A stretch of DNA of 64,000 nucleotides, taken from Dysidea avara (taxonomy: Eukaryota > Porifera > Demospongiae > Dictyoceratida > Dysideidae). The DNA lies in the NCBI RefSeq assembly GCF_963678975.1, contig NC_089274.1, positions 32,855,790 through 32,919,789 of the forward strand, read 5' to 3'. The notes beneath the pieces are model-generated. The model made no database searches. It was not told where the DNA came from and saw nothing but the letters and a program-made list of their open reading frames with translations. Numbering within the stretch: position 1 is the first letter of the stretch; every line of letters begins with the position of its first letter. A program made the translations under genes and the position numbers. This document shows positions 1-11,578 of this stretch, piece by piece.

Positions 1-3000
1 GGAGCAGGCTAAAGAGTCAACAGGTGTAGTAGCTATGTAAGTTTGAAACATACAACAGATATAACTAACAGATATAGACACTCATTTTGTTTGTAAACAC
101 TATTTTTTCTCTGGAATAAGATTCATGAATCTACACTATTTTATGTATATCCAATCGTAATCATTTTAAACATCAGCTATATATATATAGATAGTCACCT
201 GATATTAATTGTAGTTCTGTTTTGTTTTATCGTTGTATTTTGTCTTGTACTGTTCTATTTGTGTGTTGTGCTTTGTATTGTCTTTTATTTTTGTTCAGGT
301 TGTACTCCTATAGGTATATCCTTCCGTATGACCTTGTCTCATGACTAACTAAATTGATAAAAAACAAATAAAATAAACAAATAAAATATGGAATGCCATT
401 CTAGAGATATGCCCCCAAGAAAATTTTTAACAGTAATTAACACTCTGAGATATGATTTTAGATTATTTTTACTGTGTTGGTACAGGTAAACTAAGTAATT
501 TTTAAAAAATATATAAAATGTAACTGTTCTTTAGGGTAGTCGACTGCTACATTAGATATTTTGATCTGATCCTTTGGTATCTTTGCAAATCAATTTTCAA
601 AATCAAATTTAATTACCTAAATGTACTTGACTATAGTTTTGTAAACTTCTTTCCTGGATCTGTCCTTGCTAACCTGACCCCAGACAGTATCTGCTACTCA
701 CCATCACTTTTATTTCAATCACATTGTAAAACTTTACCCATGCAAATCATGAGTATATGGCCATGCAGGTATGCAACTTGTTATGTTGCTGTGCAAAGTG
801 AAAACGAACAGTGCATACATTTAAAAAATAAGTATTTTTATTAAAGCTTTACAGTACAAGTGCTGAAGGTCTGTAGGACAGACACCTGGTCCCACAGCCT
901 ACATGATGTCATTCAGGTTAATATATAGCTACATATATACATGCAGTTTTTTAATTGCATTATTAATGTACTACATGTATAGCAGATTTACAAATTCTGA
1001 TGACACCTAGCAGATACACCAACAGGATATGCATGGCTTTCTTTCTGCATTTAGCAGGCTGGTTTCAATTTTGCTGACATTTTTAGCATAATAGCCATTA
1101 GGCTAACAAAAGCATCAAGCATTACACTTAAGTAATGGGTGGTTTCAAGAGCTATAATTAGAAAGTGCAGTGACTGGATTTAGGAAAATCAGTCTTAATG
1201 TCATGCATGAAATACATAGAAATCTATGTCACCATTAATACACTTATAGCTACAATTGTTAAAACAATTTGTTGTAATTCAAGACAGCTACTGACTAATG
1301 ATTCTAATCATTATTTTTAGTTTGGAATGTCTTATTTTGATCATAAATATTTGAGTTGTAAGATTTGACATTAAGGCTGGTTTTCCAAAGTCTGGTCACA
1401 TGCATATACACCCTAAGAAAGCAAGTAATGGAATTATAACACTTATCAACACTTTGTATGCATAAACAAGAATGAGATATACTCTAATAGAGCAATCACC
1501 TACTCTAATACAACAGTCAGGAAATATGCTGATTTACTCCAGTCATCATTTCAGACTCACTATTAGCTATACTATTTAAAACACAACAGCTTATAGCTAG
1601 TTAATTAACAGTTATGTACTGATTGCATGATGCTCTACTGATATTGCACATGATGCATATAGCTAATGTTAGCGATTCTGGGAGAATTTTAAAATTAATG
1701 GGAATAGTTTTTATTTAGCTCAGTCTTGTGCAGTACTCTCTGAAGATCTCAAGTTTTAAAAACCCATAGTACATGGACCACAGTGCAACCTTACTTGCAA
1801 CACCCTCTGAATAAAGGTCACCTCCATAGAAGGTCACTATAGCTACATAAATAGTTGTATGCATTTAACATCTATATGGATGGCAAAACAGCATATGGTG
1901 GAGTGCAAACACTCTGTACCAGTCACCTCCACCTAAAAATACAACATGCATGCAAAACAAGGAGTTTTATTGTTGATTTATAGCTGCTTAGTTATATGAT
2001 TACTTTCTTAACATATACAGCTCCTTGACAGCTACCAAAATGGTGCACCAAAGAGTCTGAGATAAGCTACTTGTGGTCCAAATTCAATGACTTTTAGCAC
2101 AGTAATATTGAAAACTACATGGAGGTCATTCGTTAGGAACAGCACCAATTGATCTTATCCAGGTTGAGACTAAATTGCCAGCTTTCTAAATGGTGCGGAC
2201 TGTCATATAGTGTTTGTTCTTGTTTTTCTCTTTGTATTTTAATTTTATTCATTTGTTTATTGTGAATTGTTTGCCATTGCAAACTCGTCGAGAAAAAAAA
2301 AACAACTAGACTACATGGACAAAAATGTTCACTATGGTGTAACTAACATGTAAAGAGAACATAACATTGTGGTGGCTAGTTAATTATAATTCGCCCACAC
2401 AAACATATTTGTAGCAGAAAACTAACTGCACCATCGTATTCCTTGCACCCAGAAGCTTCACAAAAGTGGTCCAATTGTACTTGTACGGAAGCGAATCGAT
2501 TGCAGTGTGCCAATTCTCCAATCACACAGAAATTTTTATGCAAAATTTACGGAATTCCGGAATCGCTATTATATGCATGATTGCGAGGGGTCGCCAACGC
2601 CCACGCAAAATCCCTAAATTGTGTACTGGAGTCCCAATATTTAAGTATTTCAAAGTATTTATAAATACATTATAATTCTAATTTCGAAGATGTTTTTACC
2701 TCGAGTTTTTGCTAATTATTGTGCAGGAAACACCTAAGAGAGTAACTGACAGGAGATCAGAGGAACTTCAGAAGAGACAGGTGTACTTAATTGCACTGTC
2801 TGTTGAAGCGTTCGAGGGCGGAATCGTTGTCCTTGCTCGATAAGTGACTCAAGGGGCTTAAAGTGACTACTCCTCGGACTACCCAGTGCTATCAAGTGGT
2901 TTCTATCGAGCATTGTTGCTACATTCTCTGCAACGATTAAATTTACCTTTGTCACCGGCTAGCTAGCTATACTGAGCTAGCTCGCCTCTGTACTAGTACA

Positions 3001-3170
3001 CCCGAATTCCGGCTGACCAATTTGCATTGTGAGCAGCCGGGCTCGAGGAGGGGCGAGCAAAGGCAGCATCATCAATAATGTCATTATGTGTATTGTGCAG
3101 TTATTATTATATTTATATCCATACTAATAATATTCACAAATCAATAGATATCTACAAATTTGGATAAAAT
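1..3170. other. Gene-free AT-rich stretch with repeat debris
   Basis: No convincing coding exon is visible on either strand. It contains an A-rich LINE-like tail near 335-390, a reverse LINE-type tail at 829-900, one intact and one decayed copy of the dispersed ACTCTAATAGAGCA motif at 1479-1520, and the block GCGAGGGGTCGCCAAC at 2583-2600, which recurs inverted near 8080-8100. The short ORFs at 2466-2675 and 2734-2955 have no recognisable domain. Confidence 0.6.
829..900 (-). repeat. LINE/SINE 3' tail fragment (copy 1)
   Basis: Read on the minus strand this is a GC-richer block (GGACCAGGTGTC, then CTTCAGCACTTGTACTGTAA) followed by an AATAAA-like A/T-rich tail, the shape of a non-LTR element 3' end. 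A close copy lies at 61487-61562 in the same orientation, ending in a longer AATA-type tail. Confidence 0.55.
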
Positions 3171-3176
3171 CTTCAC

Positions 3177-3654
3177 TTAGCTTCGACAATCTTTACAGTA
3201 CCATACAGAGTTCTTTTCCTTGACATCAACACAGCTACCCAAATGGTACCATCCTTTACATGGTCCATCACATGAAATCATCACAAGATTTTCAGTGCAT
3301 CTGCAGTAACAATAAACTTTAACTGTTACTAATTTCTGAGGTAATGGACGTCTGTCTCTGATAACTGGAAAATGAGTAATTCTTTTTTGTTCAAATGATG
3401 CTAGCAGGTGGCTCCTCATTTCACTTTGTTCAAAAACACAACAGAAAGGATCTCGGAAGTTCCTCATCAAGTAGTTGTGGAAAATCTTCTGGAGAATCAA
3501 ATAACGTGATGTTGGACGTGGAGGATGGCTCTCGGCCAAGCATTACACTTGTACGTGCAGACTCTGTGGAACTTGAAGGTGACAATCCTGTAGAGTGAGC
3601 TGTAGAGTCACCTGTAGGCGATACATCTCTAGCTAGATCCTGAGAAACATCCAT
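3177..3654 (-). pseudogene. PHD-finger protein fragment, frameshifted, probably transposon-derived
   Basis: The 3' part (3177-3539 frame) encodes a C-terminal PHD zinc finger: VYCYCRC, then SCDGPCKGWYHLGSC, then WYCKDC, giving the C4-H-C3 ligand order, with the stop directly after it. The 5' part lies in another frame (3430-3654) and encodes a Ser/Thr/acidic stretch starting MDVSQDLARDV. The two overlap near 3430-3540, so a frameshift or unrecognised intron separates them. C-terminal PHD fingers of this form are common in multi-copy invertebrate transposon proteins. The palindromic element is inserted just upstream, starting 33 bases before the ATG. Read as a broken gene; a short functional PHD protein is not excluded. 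Confidence 0.5.
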
Positions 3655-4134
3655 TATGATCGGTTCTCCATTCTCGGTTGATCTAGTAGTCCAGTCATTT
3701 TATGAAAAAAAAGGGGTCAACCTTTAACTAATTGCAACACAAATGGTTTCAATAGTTTCTAGCACAGAAAAATGTGCTCTATAACATATCAAAAGTCCCG
3801 GAAAATCCCATAAGGGGAAAGTGACCTTTTGCATGACCTTTTTTGCCATTTTTAGCAAAAAATTAGGATTTGTGCTTCTATTTCAGCTATACATTATCCA
3901 AACTATTTATATTTGGTATCAAATGATTACCATGGAAACCGAGAAATAGCATAGCTTTATATACAATTCGGTTGTTTTCATTCTCCATTGTCATGAAGAT
4001 GGATTTAATTGTTTACAACTCGAAACCTGACATTGTACAAGTTAAGTTAGGTACATACACAATGACACGCGTTAACCATGGCCGTGGTAGGGGAAAATCT
4101 ATTCCCTTGTGTATATAAATGGTAAGTTTCGCTT

Positions 4135-4965
4135 TCATTCAGTGTTGGTATCTGTATCATCTTCTTCATGGATTGAGGTGTCTGAGTTGGTGCAGCCTGT
4201 TCCCTTGCAGTTGCCACAAACAGAAGAGCATTTCACCTTGTATTTCTTGCAAGTGCATCTCATGCTGCTGCAGTCAGTGTGACAGTTACATCTAATCATT
4301 TTCAACAGCTTATCTGGAGCAGGTAATAGATTAGTTAGCACAGGCATCAGTTTTCCATCATGGTCTTTCTACCCCCATGCAGTTGGCTGCATTTCACTGG
4401 CATCACCTTTCCACTCTTGTGTTAGGAATTATACATGGAAACTGTGATATTTAGCAGCAGCTGGCAAAGTTTGTGGAAGAACAACTGTAGTGTTTTTAGC
4501 TACCTATTCACAAAAACACTTGTATTGGAGAGAGTTTAATCCTTCCTTTGGACTTCCACTGTATAAATCCACTAGTGCTTGCTCTCCTGCAGCCACGATG
4601 TCATTTGGTGTAGATGCTACTGCACTGAACACTTTGGCCTGCATTTGAAAGTATTTACTGGACTTTACCTTTCCCAATGTCATATAGCTGTAGTGTTGTG
4701 TCACATCCAAGTATTGCATGCAGGAAGAGAACATCGTAGCATATTTCAAAGCCAAGTTTCTCTTTGACAGCAGTTATGTTCCACACCCTAGGTTTCATAG
4801 TGGCTCTGGTTTGAAAAATATGTTGTGTGATTCCAAGCAGGCATGATAGCACAACAATACAAGAAGATCGGTGTCATCGCCAACTAGCACAGTGTCTGCT
4901 ACTCTGGCTAATTCTACTGCTTTTTGACAATCATCACATCAGCATCTCCTGAAGCATGGTACACT
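4135..4965 (-). pseudogene. PIN/FEN-like nuclease + Cys-rich protein, decayed copy 1
   Basis: Read leftward the pieces are: a nuclease-like core DTVLVGDDTDLLVLL (about 4860-4920), FLHAILGCDTT and YDIGKGK (4655-4852 frame), a helical piece SKYFQMQAKVFSAVAS to LNSLQYKCFCE in another frame (4504-4755), then a Cys-rich tail CNCHTDCSSMRCTCKK followed by CSSVCGNCKGTGCTNS (4135-4347). Frameshifts and a stop separate them. The order (acidic GDDTD motif, LGCDT, CXC-like Cys block) matches multi-copy transposon-associated proteins of invertebrates and resembles XPG/FEN-type PIN nucleases; this is family-level inference. Almost identical to copy 3, less so to copy 2. Confidence 0.6.
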
Positions 4966-5149
4966 TTACAATTTCTTTCCAAGAAGCAGCTAAGCATATT
5001 AATGAACTGCTACCTGTTGGTGCTGTTCAATAAAAAAGTACCCTTCTTCATGTTCAGCTTCGTATCTTTGGTGAATGACACAGCCACTCCGGAGTACCCT
5101 TTGGCCCTCCTCAGATGTACCATATCTTTTGTTGATGACCTCTCACATG

Positions 5150-6115
5150 TCATTCACCAAAGATACGAAGCTGAACATAAAGAAGGGTACTTTTTTGAAC
5201 AGCACCAACAAGTAGCTGTTCATTAATATGCTTAGCTGCTTCTTGGAAAGAAATTGTAAAGTATACCATGCTTCAGGAGATGCTGATGTGATGATTGTAC
5301 ATTACAAAAAAGCAGTAGAATTAGCCAGAGTAGCAGACACTGTGCTAGTTGGTGATGACACCGATCTTCTTGTATTGTTGTGTTATCATGCCTGCTTGGA
5401 ATCATACAACACATTTTTCAATCAGAGCCAAAAAAGCCACTATGAATTATGAAACCCAGGCTGTGGAACATAACTGCTGTCAAAGAGAAACTTGGCTTTG
5501 AAATATGCTATATACAACATTCTCTTCCTACATGCAATACTTGGATGTGGCACAACACCACAGCTATATGACATTGGGAAAGGTAAAGTCCAGTAAATAC
5601 TTTCAAATGCAGGCCAAAGTGTTCAGTGCAGTAGCATCTACACCAAATGACATCGTGGCTGCAGGAGAGCAAGCACTAGTGGATTTATACAGTGGAAGTC
5701 CAAAGGAAGGATTAAACTCTCTCCAATACAAACGTTTTTGTGAATAAGTACTACAGTTGTTCTTCCACAAACTTTGCCACCTACTTTAGCTGCTGCTAAA
5801 TATCACAGTTTCCGTGTATAATTCCAAACACAAGAGTGGAAAGGTGATGCCAGTGAAATGCAGTCAACTACATGGGGGTAGAAAGACTATGATGGTAAAC
5901 TGATGCCTTTGCTAACTGATCTATCACCTGCTCCAGATGAGTTGTTGAAAATGATTAGGTGTAACTGTCACACTGACTGCAGCAGCATGAGATGCACTTG
6001 CAAGAAATACAAGGTGAAATGCTCTTCTGTTTGTGGCAACTGCAAGGGAACAGGCTGCACCAACTCAGACACCTCAATCCATGAAGAAGATGATACAGAT
6101 ACCAACACTGAATGA
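5150..6115 (+). pseudogene. PIN/FEN-like nuclease + Cys-rich protein, decayed copy 2
   Basis: Same order as the other copies: ADVMIVHYKKAVELA and VLVGDDTDLLVLL (5228-5452), the LGCGTT region, SKYFQMQAKVFSAVAS (5505-5747) and the Cys-rich tail CNCHTDCSSMRCTCKK (5903-6115). It differs from copies 1 and 3 by small substitutions (MPLLTDLSPAPDE against MPVLTNLLPAPDK) and by small indels near 5440. Frameshifts break it into at least three ORFs. It is cut by the N gap shortly after the stop, so it may be an allele or misplaced haplotype rather than a true third copy. Confidence 0.55.
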
Positions 6116-6159
6116 AAGCGAAACTTACCATTTATATACACAAGGGAATAGATTTTCTC

Positions 6160-6359
6160 NNNNNNNNNNNNNNNNNNNNNNNNNNNNNNNNNNNNNNNNN
6201 NNNNNNNNNNNNNNNNNNNNNNNNNNNNNNNNNNNNNNNNNNNNNNNNNNNNNNNNNNNNNNNNNNNNNNNNNNNNNNNNNNNNNNNNNNNNNNNNNNNN
6301 NNNNNNNNNNNNNNNNNNNNNNNNNNNNNNNNNNNNNNNNNNNNNNNNNNNNNNNNNNN
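6160..6359. other. Assembly gap of 200 N
   Basis: Exactly 200 ambiguous bases, the look of a placeholder rather than a measured gap. It falls between two near-identical direct copies, as expected where an assembler could not resolve a repeat. ORFs spanning it have no meaning. Confidence 0.98.
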
Positions 6360-7202
6360 ATGCTTCAGGAGATGCTGATGTGATGATTGTACATTACAAA
6401 AAAGCAGTAGAATTAGCCAGAGTAGCAGACACTGTGCTAGTTGGCGATGACACCGATCTTCTTGTATTGTTGTGTTATCATGCCTGCTTGGAATCATACA
6501 ACACATTTTTCAAATCAGAGTCAAAAAAGCCACTATGAAACCCAGGCTGTGGAACATAACTGCTGTCAAAGAGAAACTTGGCTTTGAAATATGCTATATA
6601 AAACATTCTCTTCCTACATGCAATACTTGGATGTGACACAACACTACAGCTGTATGACATTGGGAAAGGTAAAGTCCAGTAAATACTTTCAAATGCAGGC
6701 CAAAGTGTTCAGTGCAGTAGCATCTACACCAAATGACATCGTGGCTGCAGGAGAGCAAGCACTAGTGGATTTATACAGTGGAAGTCCAAAGGAAGGATTA
6801 AACTCTCTCCAATACAAGCGTTTTTGTGAATAGGTAGCTAAAAACACTACAGTTGTTCTTCCACAAACTTTGCCAGCTGCTGCTAAATATCACAGTTTCC
6901 ATGTATAATTCCAAACACAAGAGTGGAAAGGTGATGCCAGTGAAATGCAGCCAACTGCATGGGGGTAGAAAGACCATGATGGAAAACTGATGCCTGTGCT
7001 AACTAATCTATTACCTGCTCCAGATAAGCTGTTGAAAATGATTAGATGTAACTGTCACACTGACTGCAGCAGCATGAGATGCACTTGCAAGAAATACAAG
7101 GTGAAATGCTCTTCTGTTTGTGGCAACTGCAAGGGAACAGGCTGCACCAACTCAGACACCTCAATCCATGAAGAAGATGATACAGATACCAACACTAAAT
7201 GA
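6360..7202 (+). pseudogene. PIN/FEN-like nuclease + Cys-rich protein, decayed copy 3
   Basis: Begins at the gap edge inside the nuclease core (DADVMIVHYKKAVELA, VLVGDDTDLLVLL), then SKYFQMQAKVFSAVAS (6591-6833) and the Cys-rich tail CNCHTDCSSMRCTCKK to GCTNSD (6990-7202). Frame breaks lie near 6520 and 6835. This copy is the mirror partner of copy 1 (same MPVLTNLLPAPDK variant), so copies 1 and 3 form the arms of the palindrome. Confidence 0.55.
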
Positions 7203-7861
7203 AAGCGAAACTTACCATTTATATACACAAGGGAATAGATTTTCCCCTACCACGGCCATGGTTAACGCGTGTCATTGTGTATGTACCTAACTTAACTTGT
7301 ACAATGTCAGGTTTCGAGTTGTAAACAATTAAATCCATCTTCATGACAATGGAGAATGAAAACAACCGAATTGTATATAAACTATGCTATTTCTCGGTTT
7401 CCATGGTAACACATGCACCTTCTAGTCTTCATCATGACCCTCTGTTATGAAAACAGTCCCATACCATGGGAAAACAATCAATAGACAAGCAATAAATAGC
7501 TTAAACCAAAATTTAATTAAGTGCGTGGGCGGGACTAAATAATATTAGTTTTGTCCAGTAAAATAATGATAACTTTAGAACAGATTAAGCTATGGATACC
7601 AAACAAGTGTCACTTTGTTCCTTATAGTGAGAGCAATCATTTGATACCAAATATAAATAGTTTGGATAATGTATAGCTGAAATAGAAGCACAAATCCTAT
7701 TTTTTTTGCTAAAAGTGGCAAAAAAGGTCATCAAAAGGTCACTTTGGGAGTTTCCGGGACTTTTGATATGGTATAGAGCACATTTTTCTGTGCTAGAAAC
7801 TGTTGAAACCATTTGTGTTGCAATTAGTTAAAGGTTAAACCATAAAATGACTGGACTATAG

Positions 7862-8219
7862 CTACTTCATTTGTTTACATACCGTGGCCCAGCCTGGCTT
7901 AGAAGACTCGCCATGTGGCGGAGCATGTGCAAGTGTATATAGAGCGGCGGCCGTAATTGAGCTCATGAACGGACAAAAACGAGAGTAACCTATTTAATAC
8001 GTGATTGGGATTTGAGATTTCTAAATATTTAATGGATTTCTAATTGGATTTCTGAGATAGTGTTCGGGAGTCCCAAGGTGTTGGCGACCCCTCGCATGAT
8101 TGTGTACAGGAATATATATGTTTCTTGGTTTCTGTTGTGTGTGAGTAAAAAGCCATTGTTTTCTTTGACTTTTGTCAAACTGTGTTAAAGAGCGTAAGCA
8201 CCGAGCGGTACAGTGACCG
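7862..8219. other. 5' flank of the SDR gene, with an inverted block shared with 2.6 kb
   Basis: No coding exon. At 8078-8100 it holds GTTGGCGACCCCTCGCATGA, the inverse of the block at about 2577-2602; both sites also carry GAGTCCCAA nearby. The pair brackets the PHD fragment and the palindromic element, which would fit the ends of an older host element into which the palindromic one inserted. The 100 bases before the ATG would hold the SDR promoter; no clear TATA box is seen. Confidence 0.4.
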
Positions 8220-9314
8220 ATGGCTGGTATACCCAGAGAAGACGTGCCGTTGGTGTTAGTAACTGGAGCTTCAGGCTACATAGCCACCCATGTCATTCAG
8301 CAGCTTCTGTCCTCTGGTAATTACCGAGTACGAGGAACGATCAGAAGTTTGAAGAACGAAGAAAGAGTCAAGGCTCTGAAGGAGTTAGTTCCTGGTGCTA
8401 AATATTCTTTAGAACTTTGTGAAGCAGAACTAGAAGATAAAGAATCCTGGGTGCTTGCTGTGAAGGGTTGCACGTACGTGTTTCACATTGCTGCTCCAGT
8501 CCCACCTGTCATTCCCAGAGATCCAGATGAGATGTCACGTCCTGCAATTCAGGGCACATTGAATGTGCTCTCTGCTTGTGCTGGAAGTGGCACTGTGAAA
8601 AAGGTCATTTTAACTAGTTCCACCATGGCTATATCTTGTGGACTGGCAGGTCATCCTGACAGGGAAAACCACATATACACAGAGGAAGATTTTTCAATTC
8701 CAGAGGTATGTCCACCATATGAAAGAAGCAAGGTACTAGCAGAAAAGGCTGCATGGAAATTTGTAGATGAACTACCAGAGAAGAAGTTTGATCTTGTTGT
8801 TATGAATCCTGGATTGACTTTTGGTCCGATAATTGTCAGATCTTGTGGCGCTTCAGTTGATTTTGTAAGAGCAATGCTAGCAGGAGATGTTCCAGGAGCA
8901 GTCGACATTACCATGATGGTGATTGATGTTCGGGATGTGGCAAGGGCTCATATCATCGCTATGGAAAAACCTGAGTGTATTGGAAAGCGTTATATCCTTG
9001 TTGCTGAAAACAACGTTCACTTTCGAACGGTTGCTGAATGGATACAAGATGAGTTTGACCCTCAAGGTTACAAGATAGGCACCATGAGAATTCCGAAGTT
9101 CGTTGCTTGGATTATTTCTAAGTTTAACACCAGCATGCGCTTCATTTACCCAGGCATCGGAAAGAGGCTGACATTGGTTAACGATAGAATGATTGATGAG
9201 CTTGGGATCAAACCAACACCTATCAGACAGTCAGTAATTGACACTGGATATAGTCTTATAGAATTTGGCTTTGTCCAGAAGACAGATAAATATCAAGGTA
9301 GTAGTGCAACATGA
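8220..9314 (+). CDS. Extended short-chain dehydrogenase/reductase, dihydroflavonol-4-reductase-like
   Basis: A 364-residue intronless ORF. The N-terminal Rossmann motif VTGASGYIATHV (residues about 14-25) is the extended-SDR GxxGxxA nucleotide site; the active site shows the Ser region LTSSTMAIS (about 131-139) and YERSK (about 167-171), the YxxxK pair. Length and motif order fit the DFR/cinnamoyl-CoA-reductase/yeast GRE2 group of NADPH-dependent ketone or aldehyde reductases. Animals lack the flavonoid pathway, so the plant substrate should not be assumed; reduction of a small carbonyl compound is the safe inference. No signal peptide or membrane segment, so probably cytosolic. The start is the first in-frame ATG, followed at once by the Rossmann strand. 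Full-length, with no sign of decay. Confidence 0.88.
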   Translation: MAGIPREDVPLVLVTGASGYIATHVIQQLLSSGNYRVRGTIRSLKNEERVKALKELVPGAKYSLELCEAELEDKESWVLAVKGCTYVFHIAAPVPPVIPRDPDEMSRPAIQGTLNVLSACAGSGTVKKVILTSSTMAISCGLAGHPDRENHIYTEEDFSIPEVCPPYERSKVLAEKAAWKFVDELPEKKFDLVVMNPGLTFGPIIVRSCGASVDFVRAMLAGDVPGAVDITMMVIDVRDVARAHIIAMEKPECIGKRYILVAENNVHFRTVAEWIQDEFDPQGYKIGTMRIPKFVAWIISKFNTSMRFIYPGIGKRLTLVNDRMIDELGIKPTPIRQSVIDTGYSLIEFGFVQKTDKYQGSSAT

Positions 9315-9391
9315 ACCTGACACTATTATTCATCTCACTGGTGATTAGTATAACATGTCACAATAATTATAATATGTCAAGTGCATATTAA

Positions 9392-9431
9392 CAAGAGTAC
9401 ATAATATATATATATATATTATGTACTCTTG
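9392..9431. repeat. Perfect 40-bp palindrome 77 bp after the SDR stop
   Basis: Two 20-base arms (CAAGAGTACATAATATATAT and its exact complement) with no spacer. It would extrude as a cruciform in DNA, or fold as a stable hairpin if included in the SDR 3' UTR. Confidence 0.9.
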
Positions 9432-9855
9432 ATATTAATTAACATGCATTATGTGCTTATGAATATACATGTTGTTAGTCTATACATTATGTGTTCTATG
9501 CAGCTAAAACATCTCACACATATCATGCATGCACATGTTGCATTCATTGGTCCATGTTTCAGGATGGGTTTTACAAGGCAATCAGTTATGTTGTTGACTG
9601 TTAATCTGTCTGCATACGGAAATCCTATCTTGTGGCACTTACTTAACTTCTCGATATTGTCTGCTTTCTGAAAAAGTTATGATGTAAGAACTTGTTACTA
9701 TAGCACTATATAGTGTTCTGACATTGTATATGTAATCATAATTATAATCATGCAATAGGTCAGTTACTGGCTGCTTTCTATTATACATGTGTGTAACATC
9801 ACAGCCCAAGAGATAGCCTATACTGTACATGCAGGGCTTGAGATTTAATATACAC

Positions 9856-10267
9856 TAGTGCTGAGCGATAGTAAAAATTTTACTATCACGATAGTTACTC
9901 ATTAAATATCGCGATAGTGAATACTATCCCGATAGTTTATGAAACACTTTGTTCTTAACAAAGTCTTAGTTGTATAGCTATGATTTGCAGTCATATAGAA
10001 AGTTATTTTGCATGCACAGGACATTTGTTAATTAACTGCGTGGGCAGCCAATGAATATGGACTTTTGGTATAGCTTTTACAGGCCACTCCCTTGTAAGAA
10101 AGCTGGTAATACCAACTGTAAAACAGTATAGAAGGGTTGTTAATACCATTTTAATGCAGATCTGAGCTTATCATAACTATCACGCTAGTGATATCCCTAC
10201 TATCGCGATAACGATAGTGATTTATTATCGCGATATATCGCACTATCGATACTATTGCTCAGCCCTA
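9856..10267. mobile_element. Non-autonomous hAT element (family A, copy 1)
   Basis: 412 bp with inverted ends TAGTGCTGAGCGATAGTA and, at the right, TACTATTGCTCAGCCCTA; flanked by the 8-bp direct duplication ATATACAC (9848-9855 and 10268-10275). The 8-bp duplication is the hAT hallmark. The interior is rich in ATCGCGATAGT-type subrepeats that pair with one another; no coding. Copy 2 is at 58061-58491. Confidence 0.88.
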
Positions 10268-11313
10268 ATATACACACACAGAAGAGAATGTAAAATGTAT
10301 TCATGCGTGATCACTGACTACCTGTGGTGAAATTATTATCTCATAGCATGTTAATTGGTGTATATTATATAGTTGCTGGGTGCAGGCCATTACCTTATTA
10401 GTTAGATAATAGTGCCAACTGCAATATAGTACAAGTGCTACTAATAATGGGGTTTCTTTCTGGTATTGAAAATAGCCATCTGATATAAGTTAAACAAGTG
10501 TAGTGTAAGTTTAATAACAGAAGCCACAGGTGCATGGTGATATGTAAAATAGCCGTTTATAAGATATACATGTAGAAGCCATTTCCAATGCATGCAAACA
10601 GATTATGAATTTTGATCACTGTTCATGTTAGGAGTAGTGATAGAGAACCTGTTTTTCCAACAGTGACTAGCTATAACTCAGTACGCTTAGTCAGATCCAA
10701 CTACGTGTACCATTCCAGTGAATCTAACCATAGTTAGATGCAACCATGAGTCTACATACTTAACTGCGTCAGTTTTAGTGTCATTGAATTCATTTGGAAT
10801 AAGTTCACTTCAGCAAAGCTTTTGTGAACGGTGTGATTCAAAGCAGTTTGCAAAATAAACTTACAGGAGTTTTTGTTTATTACTCAAAATAAAGCTTTTG
10901 TGATTTTGTCCTCACAAAAAAACATTTCACACAATATTTCAGTACAAATTCACATTATGAATTACACTGTAACATGGTATCTAGAGTGTGTAGCTCATTA
11001 AATGATATAAATTTATTGGTCTACATTTGTAAAGATTGTAATAAATACAGTACAGTATATAGGAACCTCTTGGAATTATATCAATGTCTGCCGTATGCTT
11101 CAAATTACTCCACGCACTGTGTGTAAATTTATTGCCAACGTTAGCCCTTCACATTTTGGCCTTTTCTACCACCCCTTAGCCTTGTCCGTGTAAACAATCA
11201 ATGACAATGTAAGAAAATATCTGATCAAATAATATATTATCATGTCTGAGAAATATGCACCAGAATGTATCGGTCAACCTTGATGACTCAAGACATGAAC
11301 CATTACATATTAC

Positions 11314-11339
11314 CAAGAGTTAATAATTATTAACTCTTG
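11314..11339. repeat. Perfect 26-bp palindrome
   Basis: CAAGAGTTAATAA followed directly by its exact complement. It shares the outer CAAGAGT with the 40-bp palindrome at 9392. Confidence 0.85.
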
Positions 11340-11385
11340 ATATTACCATGTTATACACTAGTATTTATACATGTGTTAGTGTATA

Positions 11386-11578
11386 CCGTATAGCCTAAAT
11401 ATTTTGAGGGGGAAAATTTTCACTGATTTTGTGGGTTTGGGGGTAATTAGCGAAAACTTTAGTCTTGAAATATTTATACCTCCATAATATTATAGTCTAA
11501 TACATTTTGCAAATCCATGAAAATTTTATTTTTAGCAACCTTGAAATATTTTCCCCTCAAAATATTTAGGCTATACGG
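11386..11578. mobile_element. TA-flanked MITE, mariner-like (family B, copy 1)
   Basis: 193 bp with long inverted ends CCGTATAGCCTAAATATTTT and its inverse at the right, flanked by TA on both sides. Size and TA duplication fit a Tc1/mariner-type MITE. Copy 2 is at 20595-20774. Confidence 0.82.

Larger units (their letters stand above)
3687..7858. mobile_element. Palindromic TIR element with 3-bp TAG target duplication
   Basis: The left end TAGTCCAGTCATTTTATG is repeated inverted at the right end, CATAAAATGACTGGACTA, and both sides are flanked by TAG (3684-3686 and 7859-7861). The inverted arms run for about 1.4 kb from each end: 3687 to about 5081 pairs with the right side, with a second fold centre near 5082-5149. 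The right arm carries about 225 bp absent from the left (about 7410-7636). The arms and middle hold three decayed copies of one nuclease/Cys-rich gene, one on minus and two on plus, and a 200-N gap interrupts them. No DDE transposase is visible, so the superfamily is unassigned. Confidence 0.75.

Noticed and set aside
6033-6506. ORFs spanning the N run
   Set aside because: The open frame exists only because the gap is translated as X.
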